Source: Sisyra terminalis
Lineage: Eukaryota; Arthropoda; Insecta; Neuroptera; Sisyridae
Direction: 5' to 3'
Length of the DNA: 64,000 bases
NCBI GenBank assembly: GCA_958496175.1
Contig: OY292275.1
Location: 53,149,701-53,213,700 of the forward strand
Both the position numbers and the translations under genes were made by a program. The notes under the pieces were generated by a model that worked only from the letters and a program-made list of their open reading frames with translations, searched no databases and was not told the origin of the DNA. Below are positions 27,501-38,909 of this stretch, one piece after another (position 1 is the stretch's first letter; every line of letters starts with the position of its first letter).

Positions 27501-30500
27501 TATAGAGTAAGTCGATTTTTAAAAGTATTTATGACGAAACGTTATTCTGTATTTAATTGGGAGCAATTCTCTGCACGTATATGTATCGATTTAATAATAA
27601 TTTTGCACAGAACAAATCTTTTGCATCTTTCTTCATAATCTTATTTTTATGATTGCTCATAATTTTTATATTGTAAGTAATAATTTTCTAATGAAAACTT
27701 GCACTAAACAAGAAGAACAGGCAAAATGTTTTATCGGACGATTTTTTTGTTGTAATTTTGGTCTGTTTTCTTTCAGTATAAACGTTTTATAAGTGCCATT
27801 GTATTTGAAGTGTTCAAATTAATGAGAAGAGTATATTTTTACAATGAAATTCCAAGAATATTGATATTTTTATGTAGGGTAATAGACTTCAGTGTGCTTC
27901 TATTATTTGTAACTGTACAAATATGTTATTCCAGTTTAATGAAAATGCCATGTTCGTCGTACAAAGATATAATATATTTTTTTAGTAACATATAGTTTAT
28001 AGCTGAATTTTTGTTCATTAGATTTAATATTAGTTAATAAACTTAGTTTACTAGGAATTTTCAAATTGATACTAAAATAACTATTTATTGGTTCTTGAGA
28101 TTAGGAGTTTTCCTCACTGTAAATTTTAAGCAAATTTATTGCTTTCTATATTTACATGTAAATATTGTTCCCAAAATTTAAAAAAAAAACTTTCCGTTTT
28201 AGTTTTATTTTTCGAAAGTTAAATTATGATTTGATTTGGGTAAAGCATGTATTTGATAAACCCATTATAGTTTAATTTTTTTATGGACTCCCAATATGCT
28301 GAGAATCGGACGATTGATTGTTGATGGTTCAAAAATTTATTTACTTTATGGAATTCGCCTTCCATAAGCCGAGCTTTACAGCACAGCTTTTCACCAGATC
28401 GTTTTAGCTAATACTTTCGTCCCTTCATCGTTCTTCCATAATGTGTTTATTGAAAAAAACGACGTCAACTCAAAAATTGTATCTCTGGTGGAAAAATGGT
28501 TCCACCAAAAATCTTTTATCGCAACGGTTTTTTCTTCATTAGACATCGAAATTTATAGAAAACCCATCAAAATGATTAATTGCTAAGTCAACAAACGATC
28601 GTTCGATGAGTTCCTCGATAGTTTCGGTTCCGTATTTTACTAAATATCTTAAGAAATTTAAACAATAAAATTTTATGATGAAGAAAGTTAAAGTTGAACC
28701 AAATTATTTTAATAAATATTTGCCATCATTTTATAACAGCTGAGGTCTTTCATTACTTTGAAATTAATAAAAATCCATAAATCAAGAAATATTAGAAAAC
28801 TTCTGCCCGTGATTCGAATCCCCTTTCACCAGGTTCATAGACGACGTGATAGTGACGTCATATAGTGTCATATAGTACGATTCACAACTGACGCAACTAA
28901 TGTTTCTCGATCACTATATGAGGTCATCGTCTGTTGATACCAAGATTTCGATGATTCTTTATGCTTGTAAACAGTCCCTAAGCCATATGATCTTTGATCA
29001 AAAATCAAAATTTTGATCATTCGTCCACCAATAGACTCATCAATTTTTTTTTATTCAAATCTTTTTTATTTTACATACAGTAATACCCCGCTTTACGGAC
29101 AAGATACGTTTCTCATAAATTGTCCGTAAATCGAAAATCCGTTAAACGAAATCGCTATTACTATAAGATCCTATTAGAAAATGATCAATATGTTCCAGTT
29201 AGTAAAAATATCCGTAAAAGAACCCAATTTTACTATAGATTCATATTAAATATAAAGCGTAAAAAAATTAATATGGCACTATACTGCATAACGTCAAATA
29301 TAAATTCATAAGAACGTTTGATAACTATTTTGAGATTCCCAATATAACAAAACTAAGCATCTGTATTTATCTACTAAAAATCTTTTGGCTCAAGTGTACT
29401 TTAGCACACCCACAATCTGGCAATGTTGCATTTTCGACTTTTTTTTTAAATTTAATTCGCGAATAAATAGGTTCATAATGAAAATTTAGCCACAAAAGAG
29501 AGAATTATACCATATTAGAATTGAATAAACAAAAATATCGCGAATTAAATCAAAAACAAAGTCGAAAATGCAACATAGCCAGATTGTGGGTGTGCTAAAG
29601 TACACTTGAGCCCAATATACATATATTGTCCGTAAATGCAAATATTTCATTTGTATACCGAAATTTTAATACTAAATTAACCATGTCCGTAATATCATAC
29701 TTCTGTTAAGCGGAAGATTACTGTACCTGTTTGCTGATTCTTGTAATATACATACATAGAACCAATAAATATGTTTTAGTTATGATTTTCGACCAGATTA
29801 TGAACTTAAGATATTATATCTTTGAGATTAAGAAATTGAGTTAATATATTTTTTTCTTTGTAAAAAACAAATTTAAAGAAGTCGCAAAATTTCTATAATG
29901 AATTTATTTTTCTTGAGCATTTTTCTAATCTAACCAAACGAATGCTTTAATCAGTGTCTAATTGGTACTTATTTATATTTAATAATCAATTATTATAATA
30001 ACTTAAAAATTAAATAAATCTTTTCAAAGTCTGTTGTTATTATCTACTTTAATGTTTCGTATTGTATTTTTCAGTGTTCAGTAATTCTTGAGTATGTTAC
30101 AGAGTGATAAAGATATTTTAAAGTTAAAATCATTTTTTTTTCTACTTGGAGGATGATTTGCATGGATGAACTAACTGTTTATTTTTATTTTTTATGACTA
30201 ACATGTGTGCTTTATTAATGTGAAGTGAAATTGAGAATCATTTAATGATTGTAATTTTTTGTATTATTATGTTTTGTTAAATTTGGTCAACTAGGAACAT
30301 TTTTAGCGACAATTTGTTTTCATTTGGCTTTTTGTTATAGATGTGTACATATTTGTATTGCTTTCGGTTAAGAATGATCTGTCGTCTGCACAGTGTATTT
30401 GTTTTTTGTTATGTTCTCGATTTTAAACATTTATTTATAGGATCGAAATTTTCATTTGATCCGAGCTTAGAAGACTCCAGTTCTTTACTCGATTGCCAAC

Positions 30501-30988
30501 ATGATGGATCGAGGCGATCACTTGCGGATACCAGTGTTACGTCCACGGCTGATTTGTCCGTGTTTTCGGCCACAACTCGTTCCCATGCTCACGAAAACAG
30601 CCAAGATACGCATAGTAATATATCAGATGGTTCGACAGGGGCTGTAAGTTACGGGGCCATTTCTGGAGATGGCTGCGTTTCCAGTAGTGTACAACGACTA
30701 CCGTCTTCAACGCATTCAACACCACGTGCTACACCTGGACCATCGCAGGCCCCTAGTCCTGATGTACTTAGAATTTATGTTCCATACACCTCACCCATAG
30801 AGACTCCAACACCTTCTCCACAAAACGGAGACTTAAACAGATCGCGCTCACCGCCCAACACCCTCCCCAATATCAATCGAATTCGAATTCGAATCGATAC
30901 ACAAGAAGACCTACAAACCCCCATCGTTGACCAAAACAATCAAATTAAACCTTTTAGAATTGAAAGCCCTGAAATCGATTTAAAATGA
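18550..30988 (+). CDS. RN-tre: TBC-domain RabGAP, RN-tre/USP6NL type, long form
   Basis: Exons 18550-19377, 22865-23014, 23893-24211 and 30441-30988; 1845 nt, 614 residues. Start chosen at ATG 18550 (MNEEELIKRSAEEREKIF); upstream in-frame GTG 18541 is not needed. The TBC domain spans about residues 95-330 with both catalytic fingers: Arg107 in GIPDSLR and Gln188 in GYCQGMS. WEDPGFEVYHKADRYGF before it and MKWFFVCF..VPFSLCLRIWDIYL within match human USP6NL, a GAP acting on Rab5/Rab43 in endocytosis and Golgi traffic. The C-terminal tail (from 30441) is Ser/Thr/Pro-rich and disordered, and shorter than in human. The GCA G|GA junction is in frame, but further exons in the 6.2 kb last intron could be missed. 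Confidence 0.88.
19378..22864. other. RN-tre intron 1
   Basis: 3.5 kb of AT-rich intron. ORFs of 60-88 codons on both strands have no recognisable domain. A short palindromic run TGTACAATGTACATTGTACA lies near 21525. No mobile element with clear ends was found. Confidence 0.6.
23519..23729. mobile_element. pogo/Tigger-like MITE, copy 1
   Basis: Terminal repeats CAGTATAATCTCACTAATCC and, inverted, CAGTGCAATCTCACTAATCC with TA on each side (23517-23518, 23730-23731). It is 211 bp with no coding capacity. CAG termini plus TA duplication suit the pogo branch of Tc1/mariner. It sits in RN-tre intron 2; copy 2 is at 45426-45646. Confidence 0.85.
24212..24294 (+). other. RN-tre: read-through exon end giving a short RN-tre form
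   Basis: If the donor G|GTACGG at 24211/24212 is not used, the frame runs on for 27 codons (TDSRYSGNFSLDSYESQDSQ.. ..CTKL) to TAA 24292-24294, giving a 459-residue protein that lacks the Ser/Pro-rich tail. The extra residues are hydrophilic and look codon-like, and AATAAA occurs near 24736. This suggests alternative polyadenylation. Confidence 0.45.
25261..25519. mobile_element. 259-bp Tc1/mariner-type MITE, copy 1
   Basis: Ends TGACTCGTTTATTTTGAAAG and, inverted, TGAACCGTTTATTTTGACAG with a flanking TA duplication (25259-25260, 25520-25521). The inner parts of the ends (TCCATTTCAAG) are also inverted. It has the same length as the copy at 58887-59145. The family has no recognised coding partner. 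Confidence 0.8.
25671..25903. mobile_element. small MITE with GGCGTAGCGTG-like ends
   Basis: AGTGGCGTAGCGTG at 25671 is mirrored by CATGCTACGCTACT ending 25903. The interior is AT-rich. An isolated similar end (ATGGCGTAGCGTAGCCTGG) occurs near 52903. The superfamily was not determined. Confidence 0.5.
25943..26594. repeat. two-copy tandem duplication, 328-bp unit
   Basis: The sequence from TCTACAAAATTTTAGTG at 25943 repeats from 26271 with the same order of blocks (ATGCAAATAGTTACCATATG, AACATTGAGCT, GATGTTTTGGGGAAA) and a period of 328. The copies differ by scattered substitutions and small indels, so this is an old duplication within RN-tre intron 3. Confidence 0.85.
27144..27186 (+). other. 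possible cryptic exon in RN-tre intron 3
   Basis: A 43-bp GC-richer block is bounded by GTACAG (acceptor-like) and GTGAGT (a strong donor). Phase from exon 3 gives E-NTGALPTSQFEKK, but joining on to 30441 breaks frame with either donor choice. It could be a skipped or poison exon, or chance. Confidence 0.2.
29078..29723. mobile_element. pogo-like element carrying a nested foldback
   Basis: CAGTAATACCCCGCTTTACGG at the left and, inverted, CAGTAATCTTCCGCTTAACAG at the right have TA on each side (29076-29077, 29724-29725). Inside, TTGTCCGTAAAT occurs twice. About 230 bp of the interior belong to a second element inserted into it (29386-29613). Confidence 0.7.
29386..29613. mobile_element. foldback MITE nested in the pogo-like element
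   Basis: Arms of about 75 bp: GGCTCAAGTGTACTTTAGCA through CGACTTT..AATTCGCGA at the left, and the same inverted ending CTTGAGCC at 29612. Near-identity of the arms over this length shows a hairpin-type element younger than its host. Confidence 0.8.
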
Positions 30989-32309
30989 CTTCAAAACTAA
31001 ACATAACTCAAATCTTCTCCTTAAAAAAAACGCACCTCCCAATCAAAAATAACTCAAAAAATTAATTTATTTTTTCTATTAAACAACTATTATACTTTGT
31101 CCTCAATTAATACTTAAAAAATGCAAAATTAAACTATATACTCGTAAGATAATAAAAACTATCAATATTAAAACAGTGAATATTTAATTAATATTTATTT
31201 TCTAATCAGAAAAATTAAAAATACCCTTGTATATAAATTCCATAATAGAATAATGCCAAAAACAAAGTATTTTCTTTCTCTCTTGTGAGACTAATATTGT
31301 TGAATTGCACTGTATGTAAAGAACAAATTTCATATGTATTAATATTCATGACTAAATTCGTTAATTGTTGTGCAGTTGTCGTCAGAAATGGCAAAACTGA
31401 AGATATTAATAGGATTTGTGAAGTTTAACTTATTTAACTAAGTTGAGTTGTAAATGAAATTGTTTAAAGTTAGTAACAATTAAAGTTGTTAATTGGAATC
31501 ATTTATAAAGTTTATCGAGAGAACTGATTAAAAAAAAAAAGGTTTGTAAATAGAAGTAGTCGTTGATATTTGGCAAGCATTTTGGAGAATCTATTTCAAG
31601 ATAAATTGGTATATCGATATTGTGATATGTAATTGCATTTTTGAACAGTAGAAATCGTTATTAAAGTCGAAGTATTGATGGAATAATAATTTAATTTGTT
31701 ATAAATTTGGTTTTCAAGTAGCTATCGTGATATAAAAGTAACAAAAAAAAAAATTTTGTGTAACACATCTTTGAGCTTATACCAAATCGGATTAGAATCT
31801 TACAGCATATTTTCAATTTTTTTGCTTTATTAAAAAAATGTTTGGCAATGAAACCTTATCTCAAATTTACAGTATGGTATTGACTTATTAATAGTTAGTG
31901 TTAAAAAATTTACAATATTTCCCTTGCAAATGGCCAAATTCTTAAAATGTATTCCCTGGAATGGCATTTTTTCAAAAAACTTTTGCTTGCCAAATCGGTT
32001 TCCATGTTTCGTTTAGGTCTAAAGAAATCGAAGATAAAATTTAAGCTCTTAAATATTAAGAGGGTGGTGTATCATTCTTTATTATTTACCATGAAAATAT
32101 TTTTTTTTCTGGCTTTTTTTTGTAAGGCAACGATGTGTTGTATAATGATAATACAAACATATTTTTACGGAATTAAACAAAAAATATTTTTATTATTTTT
32201 TACCTTTAAAATTTAATCACACCGTATTTAGAGAATAAGCTTGATAATATGAGCCGTTAATTTTAAAATTAATCTTAGTCCACTGCAAGGATAGTCTATA
32301 CGGTACTTT

Positions 32310-32680
32310 GGGGCCGTTCATAAAATACGTCACACTAAAATAAGCTTTTCCTGACCCTCTCCCCCCATTGTCACACTTTCTGTGACCCCCCTAGAAATAT
32401 TTCGTCACAAAACTAAGACCAACCCCCCCTGATTATGATAAATTTCAATTAAAAATGCACAAATTTCTATATATTTAAAAATTCTATATATTTAATATTT
32501 CCTAAATACGAAATTAATGACTTTTTATCATGATAAAAATTGAAAAAGAAAAATAGTCGAAAGAAATATTAATTTAAATTTTTTTGACGAACCGAAGATC
32601 CCCCGCCCCCCTGTCATATCTTGTCACACTCAGCAAGACCCCTCTCCCCTTGTATGCGAACGTATTTTATGAACGGCCCC
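32310..32680. mobile_element. MITE with GGGGCCGTTCATAAAATACG ends
   Basis: The left end GGGGCCGTTCATAAAATACGT at 32310 and its exact inverse ending 32680 enclose 371 bp. C-rich blocks near both ends are also loosely inverted. This terminus type is widespread in animal genomes; the superfamily is not certain. The element is non-coding. Confidence 0.8.
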
Positions 32681-32837
32681 TTTTGTATTTTTAATTAGGA
32701 ATAATTAGGCGTAATTTCAAAAGCATTATAATCCGCAAACTATATACTTAATAATTAATTTTTGGCACAACAGTAATTATTTCTCTGATAATTAAACTTA
32801 TATTCTCATAATTGACAGGAAAAGAAGATAGTTTAGG

Positions 32838-32887
32838 AATTATCCTTGAAATGGACTTAGGCCACTTTCAAAATAAATGGTTCAATA
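32838..32887. mobile_element. fragment of the 259-bp MITE family
   Basis: TCCTTGAAATGGACTTAGGC...CAAAATAAATGGTTCA matches the right end of the family at 25261 and 58887. Only about 50 bp remain. Confidence 0.6.
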
Positions 32888-35800
32888 TAAATATATTTTT
32901 ACACATTCCTCAATGTATAACTTCAAGTCTAAACTTCAGTACCAGGAAAACCAAGTATTTTCAGTTAGTAAAGTTTTCTGGTATTATATAATGCATTATA
33001 TAATTCCAGAGTTATCAAGTTCCAAAACTTTTCAGTGATTTTATCAAAAAAATGAAAAAGATCTTTTTTGTGTTATATTTATATAAAAAAAAAAAACCTT
33101 TCCCATGTTAGTTTTGTAGAAAATACTAATACTAAGAACTTAAGTTTTATTCGACGTTTCTTTTGGTCTAAATGGAAAATCTGAACCAGTTTTAACGAAT
33201 TTCTTTTTGTTCATTTAATCTTATATTTATAGGACTGAATGAAAATTCACAATAAACCATTGATGAATGCAAAATTCTTCTTATTGTCTGTCCACAATAT
33301 TTGTTATTTTTTTGGTGAAAAATAAAAAAAAATCTGCTTTAATTATAAAATGAGGGTTTTTATTATAAAGGCGTAATTTTATACTCTTTATCTTGCTCTC
33401 TTCTATTATTTATTCTCATTGAAACTTGTACTACTCTCTAACGCTTATATCTCATTTATATTTTACATGAATTTAATTTTTCTAAGATATTTAAAGTAAA
33501 TCATCCTAATGCCTTACTTTAAGACAATAACTGTTATCATTCTATTTATTTTAAATTCTTTCCCATACCCAAAATGCTTGCAAAAGCTCCATTTACTCAA
33601 TACTCTCATTTAACCATTACAATTCTTTTTTGAATATAAACGTGCCAAATGGTCACAACTACCAGTAACAATAGGGTGATAGAATCTCTCTTTTTTTTAA
33701 AATATTTTAATTTAAACAATTTTTGAAACATTCCGCCACTGAATAGAAGCCTAAAATATTTACATATTTTTATTTAAAAAGAATTAACTCCAATTATTAT
33801 TGTTTGTCAAAGAAATCTGGAGTAACTTTTAATTTCTTTTTAAAGAAAGCAATATTTATTTGTAATGTTATCGTAATTTTAATGTAAATGTGTACTACGC
33901 TGTAAATAAGAGCTGATCAAGTGGAAAAAAAAATCAACAAAAATCGTCCAGATATCAGTTTATTATTCCTTAACAATGCAATTTTTTTCACGAACAAAAT
34001 TTTTAATGTTTAATTTAATTTATTCTAATTTCATCATAGATCTGCCGATTCTGTGATAGGGTTATTTTATTATATAACCATTGGAAATACAATTTGATCA
34101 AATTTTTATTTATACTGTTTTGCTAGTTTAAGTTGATTATGGACCAAAAACTCTTTTTATTAATTTTATTGTTTTAATATATTCGTATTAAAAAATACAT
34201 TTTCTATTATTTTAATGCTCATAAATAATTCGTACATTCAAAGAATTTAAATATAGTCAATTAGGTTTAAATTTATAACATTTAAATGTTTAAAATATAA
34301 TTTCCCTATGTGTGTTAATAAAAACCTTGATAACGGTGCCCAGAAAAAAGACTGTTCAAGTCCGTTGAATTGATTATATTGAATTCAAGGAAACAAGGGT
34401 TTTATTCAATGTCCTACTTGAATACTCAATGGAGTTCAAATGAAATAAGCAATTCAACGGTCTTAAGCAAATTTTTTCCTCTAGTTGTTTGCATTACCGT
34501 AAACGCATTAATGATCTAAAAACGAGCTCAAATAAGATATTAATTATTTATTGTATAAAGAAAATACAATTCAATGTTGTAGTAGTAACTTGTATTTGCA
34601 AAAATCAGAAAAATACTGAAAAAAATTCAAATGATTTGTTTGATAAAAGTTTTATTTTTTTTACTTTACAAACTTTTTAGTATTCGTAGTTAATTGCAAA
34701 TCTTATCAATGCCTAACATATAATACGTAAAAATTGAAGGAATAAGAATAAAATATTTGGGATTTGATACTTTGAGCATAACTGAATTAATTTTGAATCG
34801 CATTTAATTCCTCATATTTATTTCCCAGCGAGAAAAATAGTAAAGTAACAATAATTTTTTTTAAGTCCAACTATTTGTTTTGGGGAAATATGTACCTTTT
34901 CTTCGATTCTGTTCGAAAAAGTCCTAATAGCAACTATTTTATTGTCCTTTACGGCCTATTCTATTGTTCAGCTACGCTATTCTTATCTATCAATTAAATT
35001 TTTCAGGAGATTCTCCACTATCTAAGTCCGTTATTCGCAAAATTGGAAATAGATATTGTTGATAAAAAAAAGGGCATTAAGGATTTGAGAGAGTTAAAAC
35101 GTTTAAATTAAGTTTTAGCTTTTGAAAACTTAAAGAAGTGCCAAGCATCAAATATTTGCTTCTTATTCCTTTGAATTTGCATATTTTTTTGAAAATATTA
35201 TCTTATTATTTTCGAAATTCGTAAATTTTCTATTTTTATTAAATCCAACAAATGTTTTTGGTGTCCTAAACTTTACCCAAACATAAGTAGAAGAAATAAC
35301 TCGTTTGAGTTTGCATTTGTGAAGAAATCATTATCCTCAGTAAATTTTGGTATCAGTAAAACAAAGAACTGAAAAATGCGTTTATTATCAATAAAAAAAT
35401 CATACGCATTACAAATTTAACAAAACATGTCAATTGGGGTTAAATGCCTAATTATTATACGATAAATTATTTCAAGTAGCTTTTTTTTTAACAGAAAAAC
35501 CTAAAATCTCTAGTGACTATTGTAATAAATTATTTTTATTTGCTTCTTTTTTTTTTTTAGAAATAAGATATTAGTTGTAAATGTTTAAAATTAACGTGGG
35601 CTTGTATGTAACTTTCTATGTTTGTTTAGTTCTTAATAATTATACTAATTATTTATTTTTTATACTCAAAAGTAAGAGCACTTTAATATATATTTAATAA
35701 ATAAAAATATGTGCGAACAAAGAAAAAAAAATGTTATTAATAATATGCAAATTCAAACTATGGTCATAGTAATTTTGTGAATATTTGAACAGAAATTAAC

Positions 35801-36031
35801 TCATTAATTATTATGGGAGATCAATGTGTATAGTTCAAGTCGCTCTTGTATTACGATTAGTGTGCGTAATTATAAGAAATATATAGTTATATATATCGAT
35901 TGTATAGAAAATAATAATTCAATTAATAAAATAAATAATTATGATAAAAACTTTTGTCTCCCTTATTTTTATATAGCCAAACCTAACGAATCAATATAGT
36001 ATATTAATAGTTCGCTTTTATACTTATAAAC

Positions 36032-36300
36032 TAAGTTATTTTCATAGGGTTTTCTTTTTGAACTAAAATATATAATCAAATCTTTTTTCTAATGGTTTTT
36101 ACTTGATTTTTATACCATGTTTTGTCGTCTTTCGGGACTTTATGGAGTATTCAATCGTAAATCATTAATAATATTAACCTTTAATGGTTTACGAGTGAGT
36201 ACTTAATAAAGTTTCAAAAGGCGACGAAACGTCGTACAAAAATCGTTAAAAAAATTGATTATATTTCTTAGTCCAAAAAAAAAACCTATGAAAATAACTA
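36032..36300. repeat. foldback with GACGAAACGTC core
   Basis: AAGTTATTTTCATAGG..TTTTTGAACTAA..ATATAATCAA near 36032 is mirrored by TTGATTATAT..TTAGTCC..CCTATGAAAATAACT ending about 36300. The interior includes CGACGAAACGTCG near 36222. It shares its core with 4710, 46029 and loosely 50408. Confidence 0.6.
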
Positions 36301-36554
36301 CATTAACTAATAATGGTCATTAATCAAGTGAAATACTTATAAACATTTGATGACAAAAGTCTCCAGAGAAAAAATAAATTTCAAATTATAACGCTTTTAA
36401 TTTGAAAAGCCTAGAATTCCATTTTAACTGTCAAATATTTTTATTTTTCCAAAGCTTATGGAAGTACCGTTTTATTTTAATTCATTTTATTAAAACGAAT
36501 TTTGCAAATTGGTAAAGATTTCAACTTCAAATTACTTAATTTAAAAGAGTCAAA

Positions 36555-36715
36555 ATGGAGTTTAATTCAACTAAAGAGTATGTGTTAAAGTTAGTGTCTC
36601 CTTCAAATCTTTCTTCGGATGTTTTAACTCCGGGGACAATACCAAAAGTAACACAGACCAGTGTTGGTCTATATGCTGTGCCAAATTTAAATTATGTGCC
36701 GGAAAAAGAACAACC
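36555..36715 (+). CDS. possible first exon of an unrecognised gene
   Basis: ATG 36555 opens 53 codons (MEFNSTKEYVLKLVSPSN ... VPEKEQ) and then CC|GTAAGT, a strong phase-2 donor; reading through gives an immediate TAA. The composition looks coding. The next clear exon on this strand begins at 38910, but in phase 1, so at least one intervening exon is missing if they belong together. No domain was recognised. It could instead be a 54-codon gene. Confidence 0.4.
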
Positions 36716-38909
36716 GTAAGTATTTTAGTTCCATCTAAAAAAATTATTTATCTTTTAATGGCTCTAGTAATGTATTAACGGCAGGTTTTTGATGTAATTT
36801 CATTAAATAAGATTAATATAGCGTTAAAACGGTTCCAAACGAAGGTAGAACTGCCTCCTGTGGGTACTGAAACTTTCTAAGGGAGCAATTTAGGTGAATA
36901 AGGAAGGACAATAAGAAAATATGCGGTGCCATGGCTTACTTTTTAGAAAATTATTTTAAACAGCCCTTATAAAAAAGGGAATTATTAACACCGTAAGCGA
37001 TTCTTTATTTCGATAGGAGGGCGATGGCTCAAAAGCTTGGAACCTATAAGTAAGATGTAGACATAGATAGGCAATACAGTATATATCTTGCAATGTTTTT
37101 GCATAACTGATCTTTTAATTTAATAGTTTACTTTTTGAAATTTTATTACAACACTTGACGGTATTTTTGGTGCGGAATTATTGCTTAAGGAAAATTATTT
37201 TTCGTCTTGAAATGAAGCATATTTTGGAGGCTACGGCTCTTTGATGATAGGACCAATTTTTTCTATGCTAGTTCATCATTGAGTATATTAAGCAAAATAA
37301 TATCTAACAGTATAAAATAAAGATTTAGGAACAATAACTTATTTTTCTGAACAAAAATGCACGTTAAAACTATGAAAAAATGGGGAAAAATTCCCAGAAA
37401 TAGGCATATCAAACTCTAAAGAAAATTTATTGGATGGGAGATGATTTTTTTTTCAATAAGAAGCCAATTTCTTTCAAAGTTCTAAGACCTTAATCGAAAT
37501 TCATATTATAGTGAACAATTAAGGTCTACACAGAAACGATTCTTAATAGCTTTTTACTGTTGCCCTATAAGAAGTAATGATCTTAGAGATTTTTGGGTTA
37601 ATAACTACAAAACAGGGCATTTCGGGGCGCCTACATTGACCTCTCGTCCACTAGTAGGTCCACAAATAGGATTTATAGCTTCTTCTTCTTTTGGTGCCCC
37701 TTCAACGTTGAAGATTGGTGATTATCATGGCAATATTTATGACTCCTATTTGTATTTTCAATAAGGTTCTCATCTTACTCATCCATTTCGCAATGGAAGG
37801 TTGTATTCTAGTGTAATAATAAATACATGCATTTATTAACTCGGACCGAAAGGACAACTTGTTGACCAAAAAACTGCATTTCATCCTCAAATGTGGTCAA
37901 TAAAAAGTGTTTTGGTATAAAATTGTATATATCATGTAAAACCATAAGTTGTGGTAATCATATGAAAACGAAAAATTCCTAATATCCTTATACGGCGTTT
38001 GTTTGCGGAAATAGAAAGAAAAAATAAGTATATATAGTACAAAAGTTATCTTTCATGATATTTTGATTTATTCAATTTGATAACACTGTGAACTTTTGTT
38101 CTCTAAACTCAATATAGATTCAGTAACCTTTCCAGAAAATGAGATTTCATCTATTTTGCGTTTCGACAACAATAAATAGGAAAAACTAACATAAACTTTG
38201 TCTTTAGTACTCTCGGTATTCTCTGTAACTTTAATATTTATCATCATCTTAATTAGTATATAACTAATTTTAAATTACAAAAATAACTTTTCTTATTATT
38301 TTATTATTATTCTTATAATCTGTCTAGTTATTGAAATTCGTAGTTAAATAAAAATTTTATGAAAAATTATTATTGATATTTTTCAAATAATACTTGTGGT
38401 TGTTAACGTTTTTGACCCAAACCTTGACTGTAAATTTTGATAAATAATGAATAGCGAATGTATATCAATAATAATATTTTGAAAATTGATAAGTTTATCA
38501 TTTATTACAACAACGAAATTTGTTTTAGTGATAGAAGAATGTAGCTTCTTTTACTATAAGTCGTAATTGTTTAAGATTAATTTGGCGACATAGAGGATTT
38601 AATGTAATTCTTTTTGCAATTTATAAATCGTGGATTTATAGAGGAAGAAGAGGCGATATTTGAAAATATCTCAGCTTTAACGAACCAACAATCTACATAA
38701 TTGAGGGGAGATTCTTTAACTAAAGGAAAAGTACCAAATTTCGTAATACTATTGAAAAATGAATAAATATCGAAATTTGCCAATTAGGTCGTATTTTCTG
38801 TTGCATGATGCAACTTTCATCATTTTTTGTTGCTTTCCGATCAAATTGCAAACTTTTATTACATCAGCACAATTCTACTTTGAATCAAAGCCGTAAAATT
38901 TTTCTGTAG
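36716..38909. other. intron or intergenic DNA, nothing recognised
   Basis: 2.2 kb of AT-rich DNA between the exon at 36555 and the gene body at 38910. Small ORFs (37702-37890 minus, 38577-38783 minus) show no domain. I found no phase-compatible exon and no element with clear ends. Confidence 0.5.

Larger units (their letters stand above)
30989..36554. other. 3' flank of RN-tre and intergenic DNA
   Basis: 5.6 kb, very AT-rich, with many AATAAA motifs and only low-complexity ORFs (for example 31947-32216). It may include a long 3' UTR. The identifiable inserts are listed separately: a MITE, a MITE fragment and a foldback. Confidence 0.55.

Noticed and set aside
28290..28640. GC-richer patch in RN-tre intron 3 that looked like a coding relic
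   Set aside because: No frame on either strand gave a recognisable motif, and no terminal repeats were found.
28795..28850. GATTCGAATCCC, resembling a tRNA T-loop
   Set aside because: No A box, acceptor stem or anticodon arm at the right spacing.
31947..32216. 89-codon ORF
   Set aside because: Phe/Lys/Ile-rich by AT bias, no domain, in the RN-tre 3' flank.
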